A stretch of 50,442 nucleotides of DNA from Pedobacter cryoconitis (GCF_003259615.1 NZ_QLLR01000038.1:1-50442), one strand, 5' to 3'. Positions 15,038-24,582 are shown, counted from the first letter of the stretch. A program made the numbers and translations. The notes: generated by a model from the letters alone, not told the origin.

Positions 15038-17932
15038 CTATTTTAAAATCTCCCTGATGTCCTCTTTGCTCAAAGATTTGAAGAAACTTTCCTCTGTGGT
15101 AATCAATGAACTTGCCAGGCGCTTCTTGCGGTTCTGTAAGGCCAGGATTTTTTCTTCAACGGTATCCTTCGCAATAAATTTATAGATAAATACCTTCTTT
15201 TCCTGTCCGATACGGTGTGATCTGTCAATGGCCTGTTGTTCGACTGCAGGGTTCCACCAGGGATCTAAAATAAAGACATAATCTGCCTGGGTAAGGTTTA
15301 AACCTACTCCGCCAGCTTTGATTGAAATCAAAAAGACCTTAAGATCTTTGTTCTCCTGGAATTCAGAAACAATCTCTCCACGATTTTTTGTAGAGCCATC
15401 CAGGTAGGCAAATGGAATTAGCTCTTTCTCAAAGTGATGCTTGAAAATAGTAAGGTGTTTAACGAATTGTGAGAATATTAATACCTTATGTCCGCCTTTA
15501 AGTACGTTGTCCAGCGTATGAATTACGTTCTCAAATTTACCAGAGTCTGATAAATATTCATCGTCAATCATGCGTGGATGATTAGCGAGCTGTCGTAAAG
15601 CGGTTAGCCCTTGCAAGAGTTGTACTTGTTTTTTAGCGTAAGTACCATCGTCCATACTACTCAGCAAGTCGTTCCGGTAAGCAGATTTTGTTTTTTCGTA
15701 ATAAGAGGCTTGATCTTCGCTCATATCACAATAAATAATCTGTTCAGTTTTTGCTGGTAACTCTTCTGCAACCTGTTCTTTGGTACGTCTGAGTACAAAT
15801 GGTTTGATGATCGCCTGTAATTTCTTTGCCTTATCCTCGTCTTTTCTCTTCTCAATGGCTTGTACATATTCGTCATTGAAAAAGGCTTGTGTACCCAGTA
15901 ATCCGGGATTAAGAAAAGTAAGCTGCGTCCACAGATCTCCCACTGAATTTTCTACAGGAGTACCGCTCAGGATCAAGCGGTGTCTTGATTTTAACTGTCT
16001 GACGGATTTGAATGACTTGGAAGAAGGGTTTTTGATATTCTGACTCTCATCAAGAATAATATAATTGAAATAAAAATCTTGTATTTCATTGGCATCAACC
16101 CTGGTGATTCCATAAGTGGTAATCACAATATCGTATTTTATAAAATGGCTCACATCTTTATTACGCGTACTGCCGGTATGTGCAAGAATTTTCAGCTTTG
16201 GTGTGAACTTCTTTGCTTCAGCCAGCCAGTTGTAAATTAATGAGGTGGGCATAATGATTAAAGAAGTGCTGTGGGTATTGTTCAGCTCGTCTTCTTCCTT
16301 CAGCTTTTGCAGCATCGCGAGTGTCTGAATGGTTTTACCCAGGCCCATGTCATCTGCTAAACAACCACCAAAATTATATTCTCTTAAAAAGCTGAACCAG
16401 TTATAACCTGCTTTCTGATAACTTCTCAGTTCACCTTTAAAATGAACGGGCATCTGAATATCTTCAATGTTCTCAAAGTCGTTCAGCTTCTGAAGTTTGC
16501 GCTGTAAGGTTACATTGGCAATACCATCACCTGCCAGGTCATTGATCAGGCCAATATGATGTTTCTTAAGTTTAAGCATTTTTCCTCCGTCAGAGAGGCT
16601 GAATAAACTTCCGTATTGAGAGAACCACTTTTCCGGTATGATAGCTATAGTGCCGTCAGGAAGTGGGAATTCTCTCTTTTTATGTAAGATATGTTGTTTA
16701 AGCGCTATAAAAGGAACAGGGTGTATCCCGAAATATACAATCGCGTTAATGTCAAACCAATCGTTATCTTCTTTGATTTCAAAGTCGATTTTATTCGATG
16801 CAAACAGGAACTTTTTCTGACCAGTTGATTGCTCAATACTGTAGCCATTAGCTGCTAACTGTTCAATATGTTCGTTGACCCAGTTCAGAATGCCATAAGC
16901 TTTATCTTCGGTATCAGCAGCCGCAAGTTCCAGGTTATAAAAGAGTGCACTTGTTTTTTTAAGCCCCAGTTTTGTCAACTCGGTATATTTATGCTTTTCC
17001 CATACTGTATCTCTTTTGACACGGGTAAACACATAGTTGTTCTCCTGTTTTTCAACATGGACGGTTACTTTCTTTTCATTCCCCAAGGCAAAAACATGTT
17101 CACCGTATTTGAAATAAAGCTGGAGCTGGGAAATACCACCCTCAATATAAATTACTTTTAGAATTGCAGTAGGTTCATGTTTCTCTGTCTGAATATCAAA
17201 CCCTTCTGCATAAACGTGATATTTCTCTATTAAAGGAGCTACGAATTTCTCAAAATAAGTCTCTTCTTTGGCAGTAGGGATCGTGATGTAACGCTTATTC
17301 AGAAAAGGGAACAGCTTTTTACCTTCAATATCCTGCTCAAAGAAATAAAGTACATCATTTAATAAGAGCCATGCAGGCTGATTACTAACAATCTGCGCTT
17401 CTTTAAACATAAAATCTATGCGCAACGACTGATATTTGATTGTTGGGAAGTAGCGGGTTTCTACATCACTCCTTCTGAAGTGAAATAAGATCGTAGCAGG
17501 CTCAGTGGCCAGCTCAATTTTACGCTCTGCCGGCCATCCGTCTTTATCCATGAGGTATAACTCATCTTTAATTTTAAGGATTTCCAGGACTTCAGCTAGT
17601 TTCTTCTCGATTTTGGGCCTCGCGTTTTCATAGAATTTATCATCATAGAACTTACTGAAAAATTCAAAGGGTCTGATCGCTTTCTTATGATACTTCTTAA
17701 TGACATGGTCCTGCTCTGTTTCATCGAGCATTTTAATGATTTTAAGATCAGATTCTGTAAGATGTCTGGCAAATTCTTTAGCCGTATGGCTGAACAGCCG
17801 CTGATAAGTTAAAGAAAAATCTCCCTGTGGATTAAGCTGAACAATATGTGGTTCAATTAAATAGCCTAAATACTCATGCTTGCACAGTGAATATACGATT
17901 TTGCAGGGTTTAGAACTATCTACGCGTAACAT
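15038..17932 (-). CDS. SNF2-family DNA-dependent ATPase/helicase
   Basis: 964 residues. The C-terminal 460 residues carry the SNF2 motor. Motif I is DDMGLGKT (about 526-533), motif II is DESQ (about 627), motif III is LSGTPVEN (about 656). Motif V is KAGGVGLNLTQ and motif VI is QAIDRSHRIGQ (about 900). The N-terminal half is a large region without recognised motifs, rich in lysine and aromatic residues. Such enzymes translocate on duplex DNA to displace proteins or RNA polymerase. It is a single gene between convergent aat and the divergent GIN-like gene. It is likely chromosomal housekeeping rather than a defence element, since no nuclease or methylase is adjacent. Confidence 0.93.
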   Translation of the reverse strand: MLRVDSSKPCKIVYSLCKHEYLGYLIEPHIVQLNPQGDFSLTYQRLFSHTAKEFARHLTESDLKIIKMLDETEQDHVIKKYHKKAIRPFEFFSKFYDDKFYENARPKIEKKLAEVLEILKIKDELYLMDKDGWPAERKIELATEPATILFHFRRSDVETRYFPTIKYQSLRIDFMFKEAQIVSNQPAWLLLNDVLYFFEQDIEGKKLFPFLNKRYITIPTAKEETYFEKFVAPLIEKYHVYAEGFDIQTEKHEPTAILKVIYIEGGISQLQLYFKYGEHVFALGNEKKVTVHVEKQENNYVFTRVKRDTVWEKHKYTELTKLGLKKTSALFYNLELAAADTEDKAYGILNWVNEHIEQLAANGYSIEQSTGQKKFLFASNKIDFEIKEDNDWFDINAIVYFGIHPVPFIALKQHILHKKREFPLPDGTIAIIPEKWFSQYGSLFSLSDGGKMLKLKKHHIGLINDLAGDGIANVTLQRKLQKLNDFENIEDIQMPVHFKGELRSYQKAGYNWFSFLREYNFGGCLADDMGLGKTIQTLAMLQKLKEEDELNNTHSTSLIIMPTSLIYNWLAEAKKFTPKLKILAHTGSTRNKDVSHFIKYDIVITTYGITRVDANEIQDFYFNYIILDESQNIKNPSSKSFKSVRQLKSRHRLILSGTPVENSVGDLWTQLTFLNPGLLGTQAFFNDEYVQAIEKRKDEDKAKKLQAIIKPFVLRRTKEQVAEELPAKTEQIIYCDMSEDQASYYEKTKSAYRNDLLSSMDDGTYAKKQVQLLQGLTALRQLANHPRMIDDEYLSDSGKFENVIHTLDNVLKGGHKVLIFSQFVKHLTIFKHHFEKELIPFAYLDGSTKNRGEIVSEFQENKDLKVFLISIKAGGVGLNLTQADYVFILDPWWNPAVEQQAIDRSHRIGQEKKVFIYKFIAKDTVEEKILALQNRKKRLASSLITTEESFFKSLSKEDIREILK

Positions 17933-18252
17933 GAGGTAAATGATTAAAAAAAGAGGAGTCTTTAAGCTAGTAAAGCTTTAAACATACATCAATTTTGAAT
18001 CGTGATCAAATAGAAAATTGATTTTTCGGGGGATTATTCAAAAAAAACTAAACATAAGTGACTTTAGGGAGAATAATTTGAGTCAGGGGAGCTGATGAGC
18101 ACGTTGTGTTGGTCGGAAAATTAAGGGCGTTCGTCGGGTTTGACAGGGCTGTGGTATAAAAGACAAAAAACTTTGCAACGTATGGTGGGTGTCTGCGTCT
18201 TATTTACAAACTGTTTAGAAACAGATCATTAGAAAACCTTAAAAATAAAGAT
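17933..18252. other. Divergent intergenic region upstream of helicase and GIN-like genes
   Basis: A 320-bp gap without a coding frame. It holds the promoter side of the SNF2 gene (left) and of the secreted GIN-like gene (right). An ECF-type promoter at 18175-18200 is the only clear element; the rest is A+T-rich with no strong hairpin. Confidence 0.5.
18175..18200 (+). promoter_or_regulatory. Putative ECF-sigma promoter
   Basis: GCAACG (18175-18180), 15 bp, then CGTCT (18196-18200). An AAC core upstream and a CGTC core downstream is the general ECF sigma-factor promoter form, and it differs from the housekeeping TAnnTTTG type. It lies 53 bp before the start of a secreted GIN-like protein. No ECF sigma gene is in the window, so the factor would be encoded elsewhere. 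Confidence 0.45.
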
Positions 18253-18885
18253 ATGAAAACTTCAATCAAAACATTAGTAGCATCGGCAATGACTGCCATC
18301 GTTTTATCAACTACAGTAGTTACCGCTTTCGCTGCAGAAAAAGTAACAGCAAAGGAAAAAGTAGCGGAGAACATGGATATTAAAAAATTAGTAGTCAATG
18401 GAAACACCAAGGTATTCATTGTACAAAGTAATCGTGATTGGGTATCGATAGGGGATGATAACCAGGATAAGGTAACCATTAAACAAATTGGAAATACACT
18501 GAGCATTAACTCATCAGAAGAAACACCAGTAGTTGTGACTGTTTATGTGAAAGATCTTTACAGGATCTCTGCTGCAGATGCTGCGGATGTAAGGACTGTT
18601 GGAACTGTTGATTTACCTTACCTGCAAGTGATTATGAGAGATCACGCTAAAGCACATATCAAAGCTAAAACTGAAAGCTTATATACTGATCTGGCTGGTG
18701 ATGCAAGTCTGGAGTTGTTAGGTGCAACAGATAGCCATACTATAAAAAATGCAAGTATTGGAAATCTGAAAACAGAAAAACTGGCTGCTGTTAAAACCAA
18801 AAACCTGCCAGTGGGAACAAGACTGGCGATGAATGATACGCATGATAGCACTAAAAGAGCAAACGAGGGAGTTTCAAAAAGATAA
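18253..18885 (+). CDS. Secreted GIN-domain-like (putative adhesin head, DUF2807-like) protein
   Basis: 210 residues. Residues 1-28 are a Sec signal ending TAFAAEK. The mature part begins with a beta-strand pattern (KKLVVNGNTKVFIVQSN, VTIKQIGNTLSI, VVVTVYVKDLYRISAADAADV). This is like DUF2807/GIN proteins of Bacteroidota, in which repeated strands build a beta-helix. The last 30 residues are polar and basic. The role is unknown; relatives are often found with anti-sigma/ECF genes and envelope stress. The ECF-type promoter upstream agrees with that. Followed by a strong terminator. Confidence 0.65.
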   Translation: MKTSIKTLVASAMTAIVLSTTVVTAFAAEKVTAKEKVAENMDIKKLVVNGNTKVFIVQSNRDWVSIGDDNQDKVTIKQIGNTLSINSSEETPVVVTVYVKDLYRISAADAADVRTVGTVDLPYLQVIMRDHAKAHIKAKTESLYTDLAGDASLELLGATDSHTIKNASIGNLKTEKLAAVKTKNLPVGTRLAMNDTHDSTKRANEGVSKR

Positions 18886-18908
18886 TCCGTCCGTTGTCAG
18901 CTTAATTG

Positions 18909-18944
18909 AGGCAGGCCTTTTATGGAGAAAGACCTGCCTTTTTT
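18909..18944 (+). terminator. Intrinsic terminator after the GIN-like gene
   Basis: Stem AGGCAGG (18909-18915) with CCTGCCT (18933-18939), extended inward by TTT/AAA pairs across one mismatch, then a TTTTTT tract. It sits just before the stop codon of the convergent dehydrogenase gene. Confidence 0.85.
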
Positions 18945-18946
18945 AT

Positions 18947-20485
18947 TTATAAGTCAAACTTGATGCCTTGCGCAAGCGGCAGGGTATCCGCGTAATTTAT
19001 CGTATTCGTTTGTCTGCGCATATATCCCTTCCAGGCATCAGATCCGCTTTCTCTGCCACCTCCGGTTTCTTTCTCTCCACCAAAAGCACCACCAATTTCA
19101 GCACCCGAAGTACCAATGTTTACGTTGGCAATACCACAATCCGAGCCGGAACTGGAAAGGAACATTTCGGCTTCTCTCAGGTTCAAAGTCATAATTGCAG
19201 AAGATAACCCCTGGGGAACACCATTTTGAAGTGCAATAGCCTGGTCCAGCGTTTTATATTTAATCAGGTATAAGATTGGTGCAAAAGTTTCTTCCTGTAC
19301 AATCTCATAGTGATTTTCTACTTCAGCCACACAAGGTTTAACGTAACAGCCGGAGTGGTAAGCTTCACCTGTCAGTGTACCGCCTTCTACAACAAACTGC
19401 GCACCTTCGGTTTTCCCTTTTTCAATAGCCTTATTATATTGATCAACGGCATCTTTATCAATCAGTGGCCCAACATGGTTATGCTGATCTAAAGGATCTC
19501 CGATTCTAAGCTGACCATAGGCTTTGACCAGTTTGTTTTTAAAAGTTTCATAAATATCTTCATGGATGATCAAACGTCTGGTTGATGTACAACGCTGACC
19601 AGCAGTACCCACTGCGCCGAATACTGCGCCGATAATAGACATATCCAGGTCTGCATCCTTCGAAATTATAATTGCATTGTTACCACCAAGTTCTAAAATG
19701 CTCTTGCCAAACCTTGTGGCTACTGCAGCAGAAACTTTTCTTCCAATACGGGTAGAACCAGTAAAGGAAACCAGTGGAATTCGTTTATCATTGTTAATCA
19801 GATCACCAACGGCATTACCGATAAGCAGAGAACTGATCCCTTCGGGCATTTCATTATCCTGAAGCACTTTAGCCAGGATATGCTGACAAGCAATTGCGCA
19901 TAGAGGAGTTTTAGAAGAAGGTTTCCACACACAAACATTGCCACATACTAAAGCCAGTGCTGTATTCCAGCTCCAAACAGCCACAGGGAAGTTAAAAGCA
20001 GAAATTATCCCTACAATCCCAAGCGGGTGCCACTGCTCATACATGCGGTGATTTGGCCGCTCAGAGTGCATGGTTAAGCCATATAATTGACGGGAAAGTC
20101 CTACTGCAAAATCACAGATGTCAATCATTTCCTGTACTTCTCCAAATCCTTCCTGTAAACTTTTCCCCATTTCATAAGAAACCAGGGTACCCAAATCTTC
20201 TTTGTGTGTACGTAAAGCATCACCAAGCTGGCGCACAATATCACCACGTTTAGGAGCCGGCAAACTGCGCCAGTAAATGGAAGCGGTCTGCGCCTGCGTT
20301 AATACAGTCTCGTAATCCTTTTGATCAGCAAGTTGTACTGTAGCGATCTTTTTGCCGTCTACCGGCGAATAACTATCGATAGTTCCAGTGCTTGCTTTCC
20401 CGCCCCATACGCTTCCGGTACTATAAGCCGGGTTTGATTCCAGAATACCTAAATTTTTTAATACTGAATTGATATTGGTTTGCAT
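18947..20485 (-). CDS. Aldehyde dehydrogenase, ALDH7/antiquitin type
   Basis: 512 residues. NAD(P)-dependent aldehyde dehydrogenase fold with SFTGSTRIGRK (cofactor loop), general base Glu265 in ELGGNN and nucleophile Cys299 in GQRCTSTRR. The ELGGNNAIII and GQRCTSTRRL forms are characteristic of the ALDH7 (antiquitin) group, whose members oxidise alpha-aminoadipate semialdehyde/piperideine-6-carboxylate in lysine breakdown. A lysine-catabolic role is thus likely but not proved, because no other lysine gene is adjacent. It stands alone with a convergent neighbour downstream. Confidence 0.9.
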   Translation of the reverse strand: MQTNINSVLKNLGILESNPAYSTGSVWGGKASTGTIDSYSPVDGKKIATVQLADQKDYETVLTQAQTASIYWRSLPAPKRGDIVRQLGDALRTHKEDLGTLVSYEMGKSLQEGFGEVQEMIDICDFAVGLSRQLYGLTMHSERPNHRMYEQWHPLGIVGIISAFNFPVAVWSWNTALALVCGNVCVWKPSSKTPLCAIACQHILAKVLQDNEMPEGISSLLIGNAVGDLINNDKRIPLVSFTGSTRIGRKVSAAVATRFGKSILELGGNNAIIISKDADLDMSIIGAVFGAVGTAGQRCTSTRRLIIHEDIYETFKNKLVKAYGQLRIGDPLDQHNHVGPLIDKDAVDQYNKAIEKGKTEGAQFVVEGGTLTGEAYHSGCYVKPCVAEVENHYEIVQEETFAPILYLIKYKTLDQAIALQNGVPQGLSSAIMTLNLREAEMFLSSSGSDCGIANVNIGTSGAEIGGAFGGEKETGGGRESGSDAWKGYMRRQTNTINYADTLPLAQGIKFDL

Positions 20486-20868
20486 AGTTTATTGGATATT
20501 GATTTATACAAATCAACAAAAAAAATCCTGTTAATTTCTTGACTTGAATTTTACGCAGATTAAAATTAAGTTGCGTTACTTTGTAATAATTCAGGAAAAA
20601 CCCCAGATAGCAATATAAACCTGCATGAGTTTTTAACTCCTGACATGGACATGCTTAAGCAAGTTTCATTACAGCTAACACTGTAAATCGTATGAATAAT
20701 GCTGACCCAGGCCAGATGGCTTATTTACCGCTAAATTTAATACTATCAACGAATTACGATGTCAGTTGTTTGGATGTTGATAATTATTTCGGTTGCATGC
20801 TATATAATACTGTAAACTTATACTGTATTTTAGGAAAAAAGGGAGCTGTTCTTTAATTATTCAATACA
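20486..20868. other. Gene-poor intergenic region
   Basis: A 383-bp region between the divergent dehydrogenase and TPR genes. It must contain both promoters. A near-consensus box TTACTTTG is visible at about 20575-20582, but the spacing to a -33 box is poor. A 54-codon open frame (20692-20856, ATG to TAA) exists without recognisable features and is not called. No strong hairpin is seen. Confidence 0.45.
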
Positions 20869-22272
20869 ATGGAAGAGGAATTTTACTTTGATTTTAGTGA
20901 TGATGCGCAGCGTTCGGTAGAGCGTTACGAAGAGATGATAAGGAACCAGGATCAGTACTTTTTTGATGCCCAGGCTTTTGAGAACATCATTGACTACTAT
21001 ATAGAAAAGAGTGACCCCGTAAAGGCACTTCAGGTGATAGAGTATGCCCTAAACCAGCATCCGTACGCCGCAGTTTTTTTAATTAAGCAAGCACAGCTTT
21101 ATTTCGTTACTGATCAGATAGACAAGGCATTTTTCTCTTTGCAAAAAGCAGAAATGCTCGAAGCGTCCGAATCAGAGATCTACGTACTTCGCGGAAATAT
21201 ATACAACAGTCTGGAACGTTATACCGAAGCATTGGATAACTTTCAAATCGCCCTGACTTTCGCGGAAACTACAGATGAGATCCTGCTTCAGATCGCTTAC
21301 GTTTATCAGAATATGCTGGATTACGAAAGTGCCATCAAGTATATCAAGCAGAGTCTGGAACAAAATATGGAGAACAAGGACGGTTTATATGAGCTGGCTT
21401 TCTGTTATGATATTTTGGATAAGCAGGAAGAGAGTATCCAGTTTTATATGGAATATATCGACAACGATCCTTATTCGTATGCGGCATGGTATAACCTGGC
21501 AAATTCTTATCATAAACTTGATTTGTTTGAAAAAGCGATCGATGCTTACGATTATGCAATCCTGATTAAAGATAATTTTGCTTCTGCTTATTATAACAAA
21601 GGAAATGCGCTGGTACAGCTTGACCGCTATGCTGAGGCTATAGAAGTCTATAAACAAACCTGGGAATACGAGCAGCCGAATGCAGATACCTATTGTGCAA
21701 TTGGGGAATGTTATGAAAAGCTGGAACGTATGGATGAAGCACGCGCTTATTATAAAAAGTCTGTAAAGATGGATAATAAGCTGGCTGATGCCTGGTTTGG
21801 AATAGGGGTAACGCTGAATTTTGAGGAACGCTATTTCGAATCGCTGCACTTTTATAAGAAAGCAATAGAGCTGGATGACGAAAACCCTGATTTCTGGTTC
21901 GCTATGGCTGATGCTTATTATAAACTCGGACAAATAGAGCAATCTGTCGAAGCTTATTATAAAGTACTGGAATATAACCCGCTTGATATTGAAGCCTGGC
22001 TTGATTTTTCAACCGTTCTTTATGAACAGGGGAGACTGCTGGAAGCCTCAGAAACTATTTCTGACGGGATCAAGAATAACCCGGATGCTGCAGAACTTTA
22101 TTACAGGCAGGTCGCTTATTTATTTGCGCTCGGACAGCATAAAGAGGCACTGGTTTACCTGGAAACAGCTTTAGTGACTGATCCGGATAAACATTATATC
22201 CTGTTTGAATACTTGCCGCAGTTACAGGACAACAATGCAATTATTGAAGTGATTAACAGATATATTAAATAG
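20869..22272 (+). CDS. Tetratricopeptide-repeat protein
   Basis: 467 residues, almost entirely helical TPR units of 34 residues, roughly twelve in a row from residue about 40 to 450. Examples of the repeat form are YAAWYNLANSYHKLDLFEKAIDAYDYAI and ASAYYNKGNALVQLDRYAEAIEVYKQ (each a run of A/G/Y/A positions). No signal peptide or membrane segment, so it is a cytoplasmic scaffold or adaptor. The N-terminus (MEEEFYFDFSDDAQ) is acidic. It is a single gene ended by a bidirectional terminator; the partner is unknown. Confidence 0.88.
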   Translation: MEEEFYFDFSDDAQRSVERYEEMIRNQDQYFFDAQAFENIIDYYIEKSDPVKALQVIEYALNQHPYAAVFLIKQAQLYFVTDQIDKAFFSLQKAEMLEASESEIYVLRGNIYNSLERYTEALDNFQIALTFAETTDEILLQIAYVYQNMLDYESAIKYIKQSLEQNMENKDGLYELAFCYDILDKQEESIQFYMEYIDNDPYSYAAWYNLANSYHKLDLFEKAIDAYDYAILIKDNFASAYYNKGNALVQLDRYAEAIEVYKQTWEYEQPNADTYCAIGECYEKLERMDEARAYYKKSVKMDNKLADAWFGIGVTLNFEERYFESLHFYKKAIELDDENPDFWFAMADAYYKLGQIEQSVEAYYKVLEYNPLDIEAWLDFSTVLYEQGRLLEASETISDGIKNNPDAAELYYRQVAYLFALGQHKEALVYLETALVTDPDKHYILFEYLPQLQDNNAIIEVINRYIK

Positions 22273-22329
22273 CTGCAGTGTTGATACCTCATCATACAGG
22301 ATGCAATTTTACGTTAAGCAATTAATGAC

Positions 22330-22372
22330 CTCAAAAAAGCTTATATCAGATAATGGTATAAGCTTTTTTGAG
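22330..22372. terminator. Bidirectional terminator, perfect 16-bp inverted repeat
   Basis: CTCAAAAAAGCTTATA (22330-22345) is perfectly repeated inverted at 22357-22372 around an 11-nt loop. The A6 and T6 tracts within the stem make it work in both directions. It ends the TPR gene. Confidence 0.88.
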
Positions 22373-22430
22373 TGAAAAACAAATTTATAGTGATGAAATA
22401 AGCCTTATTTTTTTCACCTTTACAGCAGAT

Positions 22431-23198
22431 ATGAATTACCCATTAAATAATATTCCCGAACGTCCAGTAAAACCACGCCAGAGCGGCATAACTATGGTGA
22501 TGGACAAGGGCCTCAGTTTGAGACAGACAGAAGATTTTATTGATGTCGCAGGTGTCCATTCCGACATCGTAAAATTAGGTTGGGCTACATCTTTTGTTAC
22601 CCCCAAATTAAAAGAAAAACTAGATATATATCGCAGTGCAGGTATCCCGACATATTTCGGCGGTACTTTGTTCGAAGCGTTTATTATCCGTAATCAATTT
22701 GAAGATTATATCCGCGTACTGGAGCAATTTGGTATGGAATACGCAGAAGTTTCTGACGGTTCTATCGAAATTGAACATGATCTTAAATGCGAGTACATCC
22801 ATAAATTAGCTAAACATGTGACTGTAATTTCAGAAGTTGGATCTAAGGACGCTACAAAAATATTTGCACCTTATAAATGGATCAAACTGATGAATGCTGA
22901 AATTGAAGCAGGTTCATGGAAAGTTATTGCTGAAGCCAGAGAAGGTGGAAATGTAGGCATCTACAGAGGATCGGGCGAAGTGCGTGAAGGATTAGTAGAT
23001 GAAATATTAACACAGATACCAGCTGAAACTATTATCTGGGAAGCTCCGCAAAAAGAGCAGCAGGTTTGGTTTATCAAATTAATTGGTACCAATGTGAACT
23101 TAGGTAATATTGCTCCTGCAGAAGTTATTCCATTGGAAACTATTCGTTTGGGATTAAGAGGAGATACATTTGATTACTTCCTTAATTTAGCGAAATAA
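22431..23198 (+). CDS. Phosphosulfolactate synthase (ComA) family protein
   Basis: 255 residues from ATG 22431. An in-frame TTG at 22368 lies inside the terminator and is rejected. The sequence matches the ComA TIM-barrel family: ITMVMDKGLSL, DIVKLGWATSF, IPTYFGGTLFE, YAEVSDGSIEI, VISEVGSKD, and a C-terminal VNLGNIAPAEVIPLE. Archaeal ComA adds sulfite to phosphoenolpyruvate to give phosphosulfolactate for coenzyme M. Bacteroidota do not make coenzyme M, so this homologue probably feeds another sulfonate product; that is inference. It precedes aroE by 30 bp. The family assignment is strong, the substrate is not confirmed. Confidence 0.85.
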   Translation: MNYPLNNIPERPVKPRQSGITMVMDKGLSLRQTEDFIDVAGVHSDIVKLGWATSFVTPKLKEKLDIYRSAGIPTYFGGTLFEAFIIRNQFEDYIRVLEQFGMEYAEVSDGSIEIEHDLKCEYIHKLAKHVTVISEVGSKDATKIFAPYKWIKLMNAEIEAGSWKVIAEAREGGNVGIYRGSGEVREGLVDEILTQIPAETIIWEAPQKEQQVWFIKLIGTNVNLGNIAPAEVIPLETIRLGLRGDTFDYFLNLAK

Positions 23199-23228
23199 CC
23201 GGTTATCCGGTTTGCTGCTGCTGCATAT

Positions 23229-23972
23229 ATGAGAACATTCGGACTAATTGGCTATCCGCTCGCACATTCATTTTCAAAGAAGTTCTTTACAGAGAAATTT
23301 GCGGAGGAAGGAATTGCTGAGCATCAATATGAACTGTTTCCTATAGAAAATATAGCTGCTGTAGTCTCTTTGATTGCAGCAGATGATTCTCTTGCAGGGC
23401 TGAATGTTACTATTCCGCACAAAGTAGGCGTAATGACTTACCTGAATGAGCTGGACGCTGCAGCGGAAACTATAGGCGCGGTAAATTGTATTTCTATCCA
23501 CCATAAAGACGGGCAAGCCTGGCTTAAAGGATATAATACAGACGCATACGGTTTTCAGGAGTCGCTCAGGCCGTATTTGAAAAAGAACCATACCCATGCG
23601 CTGATCCTTGGTGATGGTGGGGCCGCTAAAGCGGTGAAATATGTATTGGATCAATTGCAGATTTCTTATCTTTCTGTAGTGCGTACGGCAGCTCCAAATA
23701 CCATTTTGTATAGTGATTTAACGCAAGAGCTGCTGCAAAAGCACCAGGTTATTATCAATACCACGCCACTGGGCACTTTCCCGAATATTGACGCTGCTCC
23801 TGCTATTCCTTATCAATGGATTACCGACCAGCATCTGGCTTATGATTTAGTTTATAACCCACAGGAGACTGAGTTCCTGAAACGGGCTAAAGCAAAGGGC
23901 GCGGCAATTAAAAACGGATTTGAAATGTTGCAGCTTCAGGCAGAACGGTCCTGGTTTATCTGGAACCCTTAG
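23229..23972 (+). CDS. aroE: Shikimate dehydrogenase
   Basis: 247 residues. It reduces 3-dehydroshikimate to shikimate with NADPH. Ser14 and Ser16 in AHSFSKKF bind substrate. Lys65 in NVTIPHK is the catalytic lysine, with GAVNCI and GYNTDAYGF after it. LGDGGAAKAV is the nucleotide-binding glycine loop. It is short for the family but all blocks are present. It is followed after 5 bp by gldD, so they probably share a transcript. Confidence 0.94.
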   Translation: MRTFGLIGYPLAHSFSKKFFTEKFAEEGIAEHQYELFPIENIAAVVSLIAADDSLAGLNVTIPHKVGVMTYLNELDAAAETIGAVNCISIHHKDGQAWLKGYNTDAYGFQESLRPYLKKNHTHALILGDGGAAKAVKYVLDQLQISYLSVVRTAAPNTILYSDLTQELLQKHQVIINTTPLGTFPNIDAAPAIPYQWITDQHLAYDLVYNPQETEFLKRAKAKGAAIKNGFEMLQLQAERSWFIWNP

Positions 23973-23977
23973 GCTAA

Positions 23978-24571
23978 ATGCGCATGAAACCATATTTACT
24001 GTACAGTGTCTTTTTTATTTTGTGCCTGAGTGCGGCTTGTACCAGTAACGAAACTTATACGCCCAAGCCAAGAGGGTATTTTCAGATTAAATTCCCTAAA
24101 AAAGAATACCTGAGCTATAATGATGGTTGCCCGTTCACTTTTGATTATCCAAAATATACAAAAATAGAAGCCGATAAAGAGCGTGGTGCAGGCAATTGCT
24201 GGAGTAATCTTCACTTTACGCAGTTTAATGCCCGTCTTCACCTTACTTATTATGGTGTTTCCTCTCAAAAGGAATACGAAGGGTTGGTAGAGGATGCACG
24301 TACACTGGCCTTTAAACATACTGTTAAGGCGAATGCCATAGATCAGAAACTGATCAACTTTCCAGACCGGAAAGTTTATGGTATTTACTATGCAATTGAA
24401 GGAAATACAGCTTCTTCTGTGCAATTTTTTCTGACAGACAGTGCCATACATTATTTCAGAGGAGCTTTGTATTTTAATGAGCGTCCGCAATATGACTCTG
24501 TTGCACCCGTTGTGACTTTTATAAAGAAAGATATTGACCGCATGATCGATACCTTCAGATGGAAAAACTAA
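23978..24571 (+). CDS. gldD: Gliding motility lipoprotein GldD
   Basis: 197 residues. Lipoprotein signal with Cys21 in LSAAC. The mature N-terminus YTPKPRGYFQIKFPKKEY is the GldD signature, and CWSNLHFTQFNARLHLTYYGV and the C-terminal DIDRMIDTFRWK fit the family. GldD is required for gliding in flavobacteria and sits with the type IX secretion machinery. Many non-gliding Bacteroidota keep it. It lies between aroE and an MBL hydrolase in a tight same-strand run; no other gld gene is in the window. Confidence 0.9.
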   Translation: MRMKPYLLYSVFFILCLSAACTSNETYTPKPRGYFQIKFPKKEYLSYNDGCPFTFDYPKYTKIEADKERGAGNCWSNLHFTQFNARLHLTYYGVSSQKEYEGLVEDARTLAFKHTVKANAIDQKLINFPDRKVYGIYYAIEGNTASSVQFFLTDSAIHYFRGALYFNERPQYDSVAPVVTFIKKDIDRMIDTFRWKN

Positions 24572-24582
24572 TTTAAACTCCG

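Noticed and set aside
15038..17932. SNF2 helicase as part of a phage-defence island
   Set aside because: It is flanked by aat and a secreted GIN-like gene, with no nuclease, methylase or mobile element, so a housekeeping role is more likely.
18075..18085. Shared 11-mer AATTTGAGTCA with the inverse at 35259-35269
   Set aside because: A single A+T-rich 11-mer match in 50 kb is expected by chance and no further similarity surrounds it.
20692..20856. 54-codon open frame before the TPR gene
   Set aside because: No recognisable motif, signal peptide or promoter, and the region is needed for the promoters of two genes.
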